Notes: generated by a model not told the origin, from the letters alone. A DNA stretch of 64,000 bases from Flavobacteriaceae bacterium R38 (GCA_009901575.1 WXYP01000004.1:62001-126000), one strand, 5' to 3'; counted from the first letter of the stretch, positions 18,573-27,238 are shown. Numbers and translations: made by a program.

Positions 18573-18623
18573 TATACCTAAAATTCTTAGGTATATGAAA
18601 ATTATATTTACCTTTAAAAGGTA
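18573..18623. promoter_or_regulatory. Two operator-like palindromes with ACCT/AGGT half-sites
   Basis: The first palindrome has 9-base arms TATACCTAA (18573-18581) and TTAGGTATA (18587-18595) around AATTC. The second has 7-base arms TACCTTT (18609-18615) and AAAGGTA (18617-18623) around one base. They lie in the gap before the lipoprotein gene at 18716. The first is largely repeated at 19433-19448 before the padR gene. Confidence 0.5.
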
Positions 18624-18715
18624 TATAGTAAAATTATGAGAAGTAATTCTAATCCTATTTTATTAAAATAACATTGAGGAATCTCCTTTATTAATTTATA
18701 ATAAACTCTTTAATA

Positions 18716-19429
18716 ATGAATAAAAAAATTAACTATCTATTATTGGCTTTTTGTGTTTTATCATGTAGTTCTATAAAGGTTAAAAATTTAAATAATGAAA
18801 ATATAGAAAATAGAAAAATAGACGATGTATCCATTTTTGCCGCAAATGAAAAAATAGTACACAACGGGATAAAGATTAGCGATTTTGTTGTGAAAGAAAA
18901 TAAAGTTTCAAAAGAGAGCTATGATGTAGATTGGGAATCTATTAAAAGGGAAATGAAAGATTTGGCCATTTCTAATGGAGCAAATTTGATAGAGATAAAC
19001 ACCATAGGATATGGTATAAAAGGTCATATATTTTATATAGAAGGAAGCTTTTTTTATTCAGAAAATCAAGCTATAGTAAACAAACAAGTTGATGAGGAAT
19101 GTAATATTGTTGTTTTCAGAGATGGATTAGAATCTGTTTTAGGTTCTGCTTTCAAAATTAATATTAAGATGAATAATGAAGAATTGGGAGCTCTTACTAA
19201 AAAGAAACCAATAGGAAAAAAATTAGATAATTGTAATCAAGATATTAATTTATTAGTCAATAAAAGTCAATTTAATTTAAAAGTAGAAGGCACTTCAAAA
19301 TACTATAAAGTTTCTAAGAGAACCAGTGGAGGTTCTTCTAATGGAGGAGTACAGATAGGGATTGGAGGTATTAGTTTGGTAGAAATTGAACATAAAGATT
19401 TAGGAAAACTTATGTTTTATCAAAAATAA
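18716..19429 (+). CDS. Hypothetical lipoprotein, PadR-locus neighbour
   Basis: A 237-residue secreted protein with an N-terminal signal and lipobox CVLSCSS (lipidated Cys near residue 17). The mature part contains a segment VDWESIKREMKDLAISNGANLIEI that resembles the helix-strand unit of small envelope stress proteins, then GGSSNGGVQIGIGGISLVEIEH, a Gly-rich strand. I do not recognise a named family. It is followed 64 bases later by padR, and both are preceded by related palindromes, so co-regulation is likely. Codon use and length support a real gene; the role is unknown. Confidence 0.65.
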   Translation: MNKKINYLLLAFCVLSCSSIKVKNLNNENIENRKIDDVSIFAANEKIVHNGIKISDFVVKENKVSKESYDVDWESIKREMKDLAISNGANLIEINTIGYGIKGHIFYIEGSFFYSENQAIVNKQVDEECNIVVFRDGLESVLGSAFKINIKMNNEELGALTKKKPIGKKLDNCNQDINLLVNKSQFNLKVEGTSKYYKVSKRTSGGSSNGGVQIGIGGISLVEIEHKDLGKLMFYQK

Positions 19430-19432
19430 AAC

Positions 19433-19470
19433 ATACCTAAGAATTTTATGCATAAGAAAATTATGCATAT
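19433..19470. promoter_or_regulatory. Operator-like repeats overlapping the padR promoter
   Basis: ATACCTAAGAATTTTA (19433-19448) equals the reverse complement of the palindrome at 18574-18594 over 16 bases. It runs into TTATGCATAA (19446-19455, itself a perfect palindrome), repeated as TTATGCATAT at 19461-19470. The copies are 15 bases apart and touch the -7 element. Autoregulation by PadR would fit. Confidence 0.5.
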
Positions 19471-19475
19471 ATTTG
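19468..19475 (+). promoter_or_regulatory. -7 promoter element of the padR operon
   Basis: TATATTTG, a full match to TAnnTTTG, 19 bases before the ATG at 19494. It overlaps the TTG at 19473, which therefore cannot be the translation start. Confidence 0.6.
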
Positions 19476-19493
19476 ATAATAGAAAATGAAATC

Positions 19494-19832
19494 ATGGGGA
19501 ATTCAAAATTATATAAAGGTAGTCTCAATACTATTATTCTAAAACTTCTTGATGAGAATGGAAAAATGTATGGTTATGAAATTACGCAAAGAGTAAAAGA
19601 ACTATCCAAAGGAGATTTGAATATTACCGAAGGAGCCTTATATCCGGCTTTACATAAATTGGAAGCAGAAGGCCTTTTGAATGTAGAAATGATTAAGGTG
19701 GATAATAGATTGAGAAAATATTATAAGTTAACAGAACAAGGTGAAAAGGAGACTGTAAACAGATTGGCCGAGTTAGAGGAGTTTATAAGGAATATGCAAA
19801 ATTTAGTAAACCCTAAATGGAGTATTAAATAA
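19494..19832 (+). CDS. PadR family transcriptional regulator
   Basis: A 112-residue winged-helix repressor-like protein. The core phrases are LNTIILKLLDENGKMYGYEI, LNITEGALYPALHKLEAEG and RLRKYYKLTEQGEKE, which match the DNA-binding domain, followed by one dimerisation helix: the short PadR-s1 class. The start is ATG 19494, chosen from the promoter position. It heads a group with two related membrane proteins and an ABC exporter, the usual setting in flavobacteria, where PadR controls transporter or membrane-stress genes. Palindromes in its own promoter suggest self-control. Confidence 0.9.
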   Translation: MGNSKLYKGSLNTIILKLLDENGKMYGYEITQRVKELSKGDLNITEGALYPALHKLEAEGLLNVEMIKVDNRLRKYYKLTEQGEKETVNRLAELEEFIRNMQNLVNPKWSIK

Positions 19833-19842
19833 TTGATTAGAG

Positions 19843-20526
19843 ATGAAAAAGAATCTTAATAAAGAAGAATTACTTAGAATTGAAGAATATCTGGATAGTA
19901 AAAAATTGGTCCAGGTAGATTTAAGAGGTGAAGTGTTAGATCACATAGCTGCAGGAATTGAAAATAACCTGGAAAAGGGAAAGCCTTTTGAAGCTGCTTT
20001 TATCCTGGAAAAGCAAAAATGGTCTGAAGAATTGAGAGGGTATTCAAGTATATGGATTGGATTGATATGGAATGGTCCAAAGATTATGATGAAAACGTGT
20101 GAAAAACATATCAAAAAAATGTACTTCAATGTGTTATGGAAATCAGCTGTTGGAGTTATTTTTTTACTATTGATCACAAATATTTTTAATATGAAGAATC
20201 ATCAGGACGTATTTATAAGATTATTAGATGGATTCTATTTTGTAGTTGCCGGAATATTACTGTTGAGTTTGTTTCAAATTACTAAAACAAAAAATGAATC
20301 TACATATCGTTATTTGTATAAAAAGAATGCATTGGCAATGGTGTTTTCGTTAATTCTTTTTAGTCCGTCTGTAATGCCTTCAAATTATGTACTAAAGGCT
20401 ATTTCTTCAGGAGAAATGTATTGGTATACCTTTTTTGGATATTTTATGATGGTTTTTATGGGAATCGAATTCTTCAGTCTTTACCGAAAACATGTTAATG
20501 CGGTTAAATTACTAAGGATTAATTGA
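19843..20526 (+). CDS. PadR-associated membrane protein with N-terminal HAAS-like domain (1)
   Basis: A 227-residue protein: a soluble helical front with LDSKKLVQVDLRGEVLDHI and AAGIE, then about four to five membrane helices from residue 100 on. The front motif (aspartate-leucine, then a Glu-Val/Leu-Val-Asp-His pair, then a Gly-Ile-Glu) is shared with the next gene and recalls HAAS domains that accompany PadR regulators. It follows padR by 10 bases. Likely an inner-membrane partner that works with PadR, as membrane sensor or sequestering factor; this is inference from context. Confidence 0.7.
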   Translation: MKKNLNKEELLRIEEYLDSKKLVQVDLRGEVLDHIAAGIENNLEKGKPFEAAFILEKQKWSEELRGYSSIWIGLIWNGPKIMMKTCEKHIKKMYFNVLWKSAVGVIFLLLITNIFNMKNHQDVFIRLLDGFYFVVAGILLLSLFQITKTKNESTYRYLYKKNALAMVFSLILFSPSVMPSNYVLKAISSGEMYWYTFFGYFMMVFMGIEFFSLYRKHVNAVKLLRIN

Positions 20527-20584
20527 AATTGACTTAATAAAAGTCAAAAACACACAATGTAATACTTTGAAACTTTTGTAATTT

Positions 20585-21289
20585 ATGAAATTGAACAAGA
20601 TTCAAATAGAAATTTTGTATGATTTTACAAGACAACACTTTGTAGAGCATTATGATTTACAAACAGAATTGGTAGATCACCTGGCAAATGGGATTGAAGC
20701 GCAATGGAGAGACAATCCGCAATGTTCATTTGATAAAGCACTTCAAACAGAATTCAACAAGTTTGGTGTTCATGGATTTGCTGATATTATTCAAAAAAAA
20801 CATGATAGTTTAATAAAATCATATTTAAAAATTGTTTTGAAATTTATTAGAGAATGGTTTAGGCTCCCTAAATTTTTTTTAACACTATCTTTAATCGGTC
20901 TGTTTTATTGGAGCTTTACCTCCGACTTTAGTAAAATTTTTATCATAATCGACTTTAGTCTTATTTGTTTATTTTTTGCTTTTGGAGTTTTTTATAATGT
21001 GTATATTCTTAAGAGGCGAAAATCCAGAGGTAAAAAAATATTTGTATTACACGATATTATATTGAGAGGCGAATTATTTGCTGTTATTATTCCATTATTT
21101 CCTCTTTCAATCTCGTTTTTTGAAATTGATAATCCGTCATCTTTAAGTTCGTTTTCTGTACTTCTTTTGGCGACATTTTCAACTTTTATCTATTTGCTGG
21201 GGTTTGTATCAATAATCATTATCCCCAAAAAAGCAGAAGAACTTCTAAAAGAAACCTATCCGGAATATAAATTTGAAAAATCGATGTAA
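20585..21289 (+). CDS. PadR-associated membrane protein with N-terminal HAAS-like domain (2)
   Basis: A 234-residue relative of the preceding protein: HYDLQTELVDHLANGIE at residues about 19-35 lines up with DLRGEVLDHIAAGIE there, and about five membrane helices follow. The C-terminal end, KAEELLKETYPEYKF, is cytoplasmic in character. The pair is divergent enough to be an old duplication or a heterodimer. The 58-base gap before it lacks an obvious terminator, so it is probably read with padR. No enzyme motif is seen. Confidence 0.7.
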   Translation: MKLNKIQIEILYDFTRQHFVEHYDLQTELVDHLANGIEAQWRDNPQCSFDKALQTEFNKFGVHGFADIIQKKHDSLIKSYLKIVLKFIREWFRLPKFFLTLSLIGLFYWSFTSDFSKIFIIIDFSLICLFFAFGVFYNVYILKRRKSRGKKIFVLHDIILRGELFAVIIPLFPLSISFFEIDNPSSLSSFSVLLLATFSTFIYLLGFVSIIIIPKKAEELLKETYPEYKFEKSM

Positions 21290-21349
21290 CAAATCGACTT
21301 ATGTTTATACTAATCTTCCAAAATCTACACTACTAACTAATCAATAATA

Positions 21350-22822
21350 ATGATAAAACACTTTATTTCACTTCAGTGGAAATCGTTTTTCAGGTCAGCT
21401 TCTTTTAAAACCAATTTGGCGCTCAAAATCCTGATGGCTTTCGGAGCACTATATTTTATAGTAGTCTTTGGAGCGATGGGAGCAGGAGCATATTACTTAA
21501 TTGAAAAACAATTAGCCATAGATCCGTTGGATTTAATTAACCGGTTCTTAATTTATTATATAGTAGCAGATCTGGTAATTCGTTACTTAATGCAAAAAAT
21601 GCCGGTTCTGGACATTAAACCCCTTATGTATTTGCCAATTAAAAGAGCAACTATTGTCAATTTTACATTAGGAAAAACAGCACTTACTTTTTTTAATATA
21701 ATACACGCTTTTTTCTTTGTGCCTTTTTCCATCGTATTACTTATAGAAGGATATCCGGCACTTAATGTAATCTTATGGCATTTGGCTATTATTGCGCTCA
21801 TCTATTCCAATAATTTTTTGAACATTCTTGTCAATAATAAAGATGCTTTATTTTATACTATAGTTGGGATTTTGATAATACTTGGAGTATTACAATATTA
21901 TGGATATTTTGATATTACAGAATATACCAGTGTTTTTTTTAATGCATTGTATAAACAACCTTTTGTGGCAATACTGCCTTGGATTTTATTGGGAACTTTA
22001 TACTTTCTTTCGTTTAACTATTTTAGAAAAAACTTTTACCTGGATGCAGGACTTTCCACAAAACATTCTGTAGCCAAAACAGAAAACCTTGACTGGTTAA
22101 ACAGATTTGGGAGTCTGGGTACTTTTTTAAAGAACGATATCAAACTTTTAAAAAGAAATAAACGTTCTAGAACAACAGTCCTTATGAGTGTGTTGTTTAT
22201 ATTTTACGGACTTTTATTTTTTACAAACTCTATTGAAGCTTATAATGCTCCGGTTTGGAAAATTTTTGCAGGAATTTTTGTTTCCGGCGGATTCTTATTC
22301 ACTTTTGGACAATTTGTACCAAGTTGGGACAGTGCTTACTACCCTTTGATGATGAGTCAGAATATTAGATATAAAGAATACCTGGACTCAAAATGGTATT
22401 TGGTAATTATTGCAACTTTGATTTCTACTGTTATTGCCTCTTTTTATCTTTATTTTGGATGGGAAGTATACTTGTCAATTATAGTTGGAGCGATCTATAA
22501 TATAGGAGTGAATTCATACCTGGTACTCTGGGGAGGGGCCTATATAAAAACCCCGATTGATTTAACCTCTAATAAAAAAGCGTTTGGAGATAGTCAGGCA
22601 TTTAATATGAAAACCATGTTACTCACACTTCCAAAATTAGGACTGCCCTTGATAGTATATGCAATTGGTCATTATGCTATTAATAGTAGTGCCGGATTTG
22701 CATTAGTAGCAATCGTCGGGATTATAGGCTTTGCTTTTAAAAACGCTGTTTTTAATAAGATTGAAAGAGTCTATAAAAAAGAAAAATACAAAACACTAGC
22801 CGCTTACAAACAAAAAAATTAA
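21350..22822 (+). CDS. ABC exporter membrane subunit, DUF5687-like
   Basis: A 490-residue polytopic protein with about 12 hydrophobic helices. It opens with MIKHFISLQWKSFFRSASF, the typical amphipathic front of DUF5687 permeases, and has basic cytoplasmic stretches such as KLLKRNKRSR. Double-length ABC-2-like permeases of this kind pair with a single small ATPase, here four bases downstream. They are placed with exporters of unknown cargo in Bacteroidota. The regulator and membrane partners upstream suggest inducible expression. Cargo unknown. Confidence 0.8.
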   Translation: MIKHFISLQWKSFFRSASFKTNLALKILMAFGALYFIVVFGAMGAGAYYLIEKQLAIDPLDLINRFLIYYIVADLVIRYLMQKMPVLDIKPLMYLPIKRATIVNFTLGKTALTFFNIIHAFFFVPFSIVLLIEGYPALNVILWHLAIIALIYSNNFLNILVNNKDALFYTIVGILIILGVLQYYGYFDITEYTSVFFNALYKQPFVAILPWILLGTLYFLSFNYFRKNFYLDAGLSTKHSVAKTENLDWLNRFGSLGTFLKNDIKLLKRNKRSRTTVLMSVLFIFYGLLFFTNSIEAYNAPVWKIFAGIFVSGGFLFTFGQFVPSWDSAYYPLMMSQNIRYKEYLDSKWYLVIIATLISTVIASFYLYFGWEVYLSIIVGAIYNIGVNSYLVLWGGAYIKTPIDLTSNKKAFGDSQAFNMKTMLLTLPKLGLPLIVYAIGHYAINSSAGFALVAIVGIIGFAFKNAVFNKIERVYKKEKYKTLAAYKQKN

Positions 22823-22826
22823 GAGA

Positions 22827-23522
22827 ATGATTATCGCAAATAACCTCACAAAAAAATACGGAAGTCAACAAGTTTTACATATTGACAATTTAGATATTCC
22901 CAAAGGAGAAAGTTTCGGATTAGTAGGAAATAACGGAGCAGGGAAAACTACATTTTTTAGCCTTTTACTTGATTTGATTCAGCCAACAACAGGAAATATT
23001 AAGAATAATGATATTATTGTTAATGAAAGTGAAGACTGGAAACCTCATACTTCGGCTTTTATTGATGAAACCTTTTTGATTGGCTATCTCACACCAGAAG
23101 AATATTTTTATTTTATCGGAGAACTTAGAGGGCAAAATAAGGCAGATGTTGATGCATTAATTGCCAAATTTGAAGATTTTTTTCACGGAGAGATTTTAGC
23201 ACAGAAAAAATATTTAAGAGATTTATCAAAAGGAAACCAAAAAAAGGCTGGGATAGTAGCTTCATTTATTGGAAATCCCGAACTGATTATATTAGACGAA
23301 CCTTTTGCTAATCTGGATCCTACGACACAAATCCGCTTAAAAGAAATTATTAAAGATTTGGCAAAGAATAAAGATGTAACAGTTCTTGTATCGAGTCATG
23401 ATTTAAGCCATGTGACCGAAGTATGTGAACGGATCGTTGTTTTAAACAAAGGAGAAGTAGTCAGAGATATTCAAACTTCTAAAGAAACCCTCAAAGAACT
23501 GGAAGAATTTTTTGCCGGATAA
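22827..23522 (+). CDS. ABC exporter ATP-binding protein
   Basis: A 231-residue ATPase of the CcmA/ABC-2 exporter group. Walker A GNNGAGKTT is at 34-42, a degenerate signature DLSKGNQKKAG is near residue 135 (SKGNQ in place of SGGQ, usual for this group), Walker B LIILDEPFANLDP follows, then the switch His in VSSHDL. It starts four bases after the permease gene, and a terminator follows 20 bases after its stop. It drives the DUF5687-type permease; the substrate is unknown. Confidence 0.9.
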   Translation: MIIANNLTKKYGSQQVLHIDNLDIPKGESFGLVGNNGAGKTTFFSLLLDLIQPTTGNIKNNDIIVNESEDWKPHTSAFIDETFLIGYLTPEEYFYFIGELRGQNKADVDALIAKFEDFFHGEILAQKKYLRDLSKGNQKKAGIVASFIGNPELIILDEPFANLDPTTQIRLKEIIKDLAKNKDVTVLVSSHDLSHVTEVCERIVVLNKGEVVRDIQTSKETLKELEEFFAG

Positions 23523-23541
23523 ACATTCCAAAAACACACGA

Positions 23542-23574
23542 AAAAAGTCCATTTTTATGGGCTTTTTCTTTTTT
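23542..23574 (+). terminator. Terminator after the ABC exporter operon
   Basis: Hairpin AAAAAGTCCAT / ATGGGCTTTTT (23542-23552 and 23557-23567, one G-T pair) with loop TTTT, followed by CTTTTTT. It contains the ATG at 23557 that lies in frame with porW and would be misread as its start. Confidence 0.75.
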
Positions 23575-23655
23575 AACTCAAAAAGAGCTGTATTTTTACC
23601 TGTTTATATACTAAAATATAAAGTTTTAAGTTGTAAAAATACTAAAACCAATCTC

Positions 23656-26190
23656 TTGAGAAAGTCGCATTACATAGCTATTGTTTTTTTATTGATTATA
23701 GCTTTTGGTTGTTCTACAAAAAAAAATGCTTTTGTCAATCGAAACTGGCATGCCTTAAACACCAAATTTAATGTGTTGTATAATGGTGAATTGGCTTTTG
23801 AAGAAGGTAAGAAAACCATAGATGCAACTTATAACGACAACTATTGGGAGATACTGCCTATTGAAAGGCTGGATGTAAAAGAACTGATAATCACTCCGGG
23901 AGCTGCACAAAATACCAATTTTGCAAAAGCAGAAGAAAAAGCGGCAAAGGCTATACAAAAGCATTCGATGAATATCAAAGGGAGAGAGCGAAATTCTCAA
24001 ACCGATGAGGCTTTTCTGCTGTTGGGGAAAACCCGATATTTTGATCAGCGCTTTATTCCTGCATTAGAAGCTTTTAATTATATTCTTTACAAATACCCTG
24101 ACAGCGATAAAATAGGAGTCGCAAAAGTTTGGAGAGAAAAGGTAAATATTCGTTTGGAAAATGAAGAATTGGCCCTTAAAAATTTAAAGCGTTTACTCCG
24201 CCAGGAAAAACTTAAAGATCAAACCTATGCAGATGCTACTGCTATGATGGGGCAGGCCTACATCAATCTTAAATATAAAGACAGTGCTATAACGCAATTA
24301 AAAATTGCTTCGGCATATACCAAAAACCACAGCGAAAGAGGAAGATATTATTACATTATCGGGCAGTTGTACAATCAACTGGGGTATAAAGACAGTGCAA
24401 ATGTTGCTTTTGATAAGGTGATTGCCTTGAACAGAAAGTCTCCCAGAATTTACATGATCAATGCTTTTATTGAAAAAGCAAAAAACTTTGATCCGGAAAC
24501 AGGAGATAAAGAAGCATACTATGAGATGCTTACAGATTTGGAGAAAAACAGGGAAAACAGACCTTATCTGGACAAAATATACAGGCAGTTAGCGTTATAT
24601 CACCTCGATAATGATTCAATTGCCTTAGCAGAAGAGTATTTCAACAAATCATTGAAAAAAACAACAACTGATAAATATCTCAAGGCGCTGAATTATGAGA
24701 ATTTAGCCGAGCATAACTTTAATATTACAAAATATAGAGCAGCTGGAGCATACTATGACAGTACGTTAAATCATTTAGCAAAGAATACAAGACAGTATTT
24801 AACAACTAAAAGAAAGAGAGAGAACCTGGATGATGTAATAAAGTATGAGGAGATTTCTCATCGAAATGATAGCATCTTATATGTGGTTTCTTTACCTTCA
24901 AATGAGCGAGAAGCTTATTATCAGAAAGTAATAGAAGATATTAAAGCAAAAGAAGCAGAAAAGGAAGCACTGGCAGACAGGCAAAGCCAGTCAGGAACTT
25001 TGGGAATTCCGGGATCTAATTCTAATAACGTACAAAACGCTGGAGATAAATTTTATTTCTATAACCAGGTGATTGTAGGTTACGGTAAAAATGAATTTAA
25101 AAGAATTTGGGGAGAACGCTCACTGGAAGATAACTGGAGAATATCAGATAAGCGGGTTTTAACGCCTAATGCATTAACGCTTCAAAACAATGATGCAATT
25201 GCCACTTTAGACATCTATGATGTAAAAACCTACATAGATAGACTTCCTAAAGATCCTAAAGTAATTGATAGCATTAAAAGAGAAAAAGATTTTGCAGATT
25301 ATCAACTCGGATTGATCTATAAAGAAAAATTTAAAGATTATAATCTGGCTTCGGATAAATTATCAGAAGTATTGAAAAGTGAACCGGAAGAGAAGCTCAT
25401 TCTTCCATCCAAATACAATCTATACGAAATCTCTCGTGTTACTAATAATGAAACAAAAGCATTTAGTATAAAAGAAGATATCATAAGGAATCATCCAAAT
25501 TCTGTTTATGCCGAGATTTTACAGAATCCGAATGCTATTTTAGAAGCCAGTAAAGATAGTCCGGATGCTTTATATACCAAATTGTACTTAAAGTTTGAAG
25601 CGCAGGAATTTGAAGAGGTAATAGAAAAATCAAACGAATATATAAAAACGTTTAACGGGCAGGAAATTGCTACAAAATTCGAGTTATTAAAAGCAAATGC
25701 TATTGGAAGATTACTTGGATTTAAAGCGTTTAAAGAATCATTAAATTATGTAGCTTTAAATTACCCAAATGATGTTGCTGGTAAAGAAGCGCAAAAAATC
25801 ATAGATGTTTCTATTAAGAAATTAGAAAATAAACGTTTTGTAGACTCATTATCTAAAAAGAAATGGAAACTGATATATCCTTTCCAGAAAAAAGATACGG
25901 CTTCTGTAAACAAACTGCACAAGACGGTAGAAAAAGCATTAAAAGATCTTAAGTATGATGAGTTATCGCTCTCTAAAGATGTATATGATAAAGACCAATT
26001 ATTTATAGTAATACACGGTCTGACAACCAAAGAAAGAGCGTTAGGATTTGCAGAATTGTTAAAAATAAACAAAGACTATAAGATTGACAATGAGAATTTT
26101 GTAATTTTGTCGCCCAATTATAAGATTATACAAATACATAAGAATTTACAAGAATACCTAATAGAAATCAATAATTCCCTAAAACCGTAA
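23656..26190 (+). CDS. porW: Type IX secretion / gliding lipoprotein PorW (SprE)
   Basis: A TPR lipoprotein of about 844 residues needed for type IX secretion and gliding in this phylum, acting in the periplasm at the outer membrane. After a signal peptide comes lipobox IIAFGC, then STKKNAFVNRNWHALNTKFN, hallmark of the family. TPR-like repeats follow from about 110 to 420, and the conserved FYFYNQVIVGYGKNEFKRIWG and RSLEDNWR lie in the middle. The frame stays open upstream to 23512, but that part runs through a terminator hairpin, so the TTG at 23656 directly before the signal peptide is the best start. The length then fits the 870-residue SprE of F. johnsoniae. Confidence 0.85.
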   Translation: MRKSHYIAIVFLLIIAFGCSTKKNAFVNRNWHALNTKFNVLYNGELAFEEGKKTIDATYNDNYWEILPIERLDVKELIITPGAAQNTNFAKAEEKAAKAIQKHSMNIKGRERNSQTDEAFLLLGKTRYFDQRFIPALEAFNYILYKYPDSDKIGVAKVWREKVNIRLENEELALKNLKRLLRQEKLKDQTYADATAMMGQAYINLKYKDSAITQLKIASAYTKNHSERGRYYYIIGQLYNQLGYKDSANVAFDKVIALNRKSPRIYMINAFIEKAKNFDPETGDKEAYYEMLTDLEKNRENRPYLDKIYRQLALYHLDNDSIALAEEYFNKSLKKTTTDKYLKALNYENLAEHNFNITKYRAAGAYYDSTLNHLAKNTRQYLTTKRKRENLDDVIKYEEISHRNDSILYVVSLPSNEREAYYQKVIEDIKAKEAEKEALADRQSQSGTLGIPGSNSNNVQNAGDKFYFYNQVIVGYGKNEFKRIWGERSLEDNWRISDKRVLTPNALTLQNNDAIATLDIYDVKTYIDRLPKDPKVIDSIKREKDFADYQLGLIYKEKFKDYNLASDKLSEVLKSEPEEKLILPSKYNLYEISRVTNNETKAFSIKEDIIRNHPNSVYAEILQNPNAILEASKDSPDALYTKLYLKFEAQEFEEVIEKSNEYIKTFNGQEIATKFELLKANAIGRLLGFKAFKESLNYVALNYPNDVAGKEAQKIIDVSIKKLENKRFVDSLSKKKWKLIYPFQKKDTASVNKLHKTVEKALKDLKYDELSLSKDVYDKDQLFIVIHGLTTKERALGFAELLKINKDYKIDNENFVILSPNYKIIQIHKNLQEYLIEINNSLKP

Positions 26191-26195
26191 GTGCT

Positions 26196-26621
26196 ATGTT
26201 TTCAGACAACAACAAGAACGCCAAAAATAGAATGACAACAGAATCATCTGGTCAACCCAACAGAATAGGTCAAAAAACAAAAATTAAAGGAGATTTTATC
26301 TCCGAAGGGGATTTTAGAATAGACGGTACCTTAGAAGGAAGTGTAAAAACTTCAGGGAAAGTAGTTATAGGAAGAGAAGGATCTATAGATGGAAAGGTAG
26401 AATGTGTAAATGCAGATATAGAAGGAAACTTTTCGGGCGAACTTAATGTTAGTAATATCTTATCATTAAAATCTACAGCACAGATTGAAGGGCAGGTACA
26501 TGTCGCTAAACTGGCCATTGAACCTGGAGCAACTTTTAATGCAACCTGTGATATGAAGGGTGGTTCTTCGAGAAAAGAGTTGAGCAATGACAAAAAACAA
26601 GAAATCGGGAAGTCCGCTTAA
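26196..26621 (+). CDS. Bactofilin (polymer-forming cytoskeletal protein)
   Basis: A 141-residue bactofilin: a disordered front of about 25 residues, then a right-handed beta-helix of repeating short strands (GDFISEGDFRIDGTLEGS, GKVVIGREGSIDGKV, CVNADIEGNFSGEL, AQIEGQVHVAKLAIEPGA) and a charged tail. Such proteins polymerise into filaments at the membrane without nucleotide. It follows porW by five bases, and its last 35 bases overlap the start of atpZ in another frame, so it belongs to the transcript leading into the ATP synthase genes. Confidence 0.92.
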   Translation: MFSDNNKNAKNRMTTESSGQPNRIGQKTKIKGDFISEGDFRIDGTLEGSVKTSGKVVIGREGSIDGKVECVNADIEGNFSGELNVSNILSLKSTAQIEGQVHVAKLAIEPGATFNATCDMKGGSSRKELSNDKKQEIGKSA

Positions 26622-26808
26622 AAACTGGGCAGTCTTTTCGGGGATTGGACTCCAGATGGGATTGACTATTTTTTTAGGAAATGTTTTAGGTGCCTGGATG
26701 GATAAAAAATTTCAAACAGCTTTTTTAGAAGAAACAATAACCCTGATAGCGATCTTCTCATCGATGTTTATGATTGTCTACCGTGTGAACAGATTCAATA
26801 AGAAATGA
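26587..26808 (+). CDS. atpZ: AtpZ/AtpI family protein
   Basis: A 73-residue protein with two membrane helices (residues about 14-34 and 46-66), carrying the family motif GxxxGxxxDxx in FLGNVLGAWMDKKF. AtpZ-type proteins precede ATP synthase genes in many bacteria and help ring assembly or magnesium/calcium handling; the precise role is unsettled. It overlaps the bactofilin gene by 35 bases and the next gene by four, so translation is chained. Confidence 0.82.
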   Translation: MTKNKKSGSPLKNWAVFSGIGLQMGLTIFLGNVLGAWMDKKFQTAFLEETITLIAIFSSMFMIVYRVNRFNKK

Positions 26809-27212
26809 TAAAACAAATAGGTATTTATCTTGTGAGTTTTATGTTGTTACTACTTATAGGATTTAATTCTCATCAATTGATTTTATCTCAGTTAGCCATT
26901 GATACTCCTTTTTCTTTAAAAAAAGTATATGTATTTCATGGTGCTTTCTCTTTGTTATTGTGTACGAACTTCTTTTTATTATTTCACACAAAAAAATTCA
27001 AAGATCAATTAGGTTTTCTCTACTTAGTAAGTGTAGCACTCAAAATCATACTCTTTTGTATCGTTTTTAGCGAACATATTTTTACCGAAGATTCTTTTAC
27101 ACAAACAGACGGGATTAACTTTCTGATTCCTATGGCTGTAATGCTTTTTTTAGAAGTGTTTTTCATCAATAAATTATTAAAAAAATCAAGCCCTGTAAAA
27201 AACACAAAATAA
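26805..27212 (+). CDS. Four-helix membrane protein in AtpI position, DUF6168-like
   Basis: A 135-residue protein with four hydrophobic helices and a Lys-rich C-terminus. It occupies the place of atpI between atpZ and atpB. The size and position match a Bacteroidota-specific family (DUF6168, as I recall), which may serve as the second assembly or accessory factor of the F0 sector. It overlaps atpZ by four bases. A separate promoter follows before atpB, so its level can differ from that of the synthase subunits. Confidence 0.65.
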   Translation: MIKQIGIYLVSFMLLLLIGFNSHQLILSQLAIDTPFSLKKVYVFHGAFSLLLCTNFFLLFHTKKFKDQLGFLYLVSVALKIILFCIVFSEHIFTEDSFTQTDGINFLIPMAVMLFLEVFFINKLLKKSSPVKNTK

Positions 27213-27238
27213 GGTGTTTTAAGTCAAAAAATAATACC

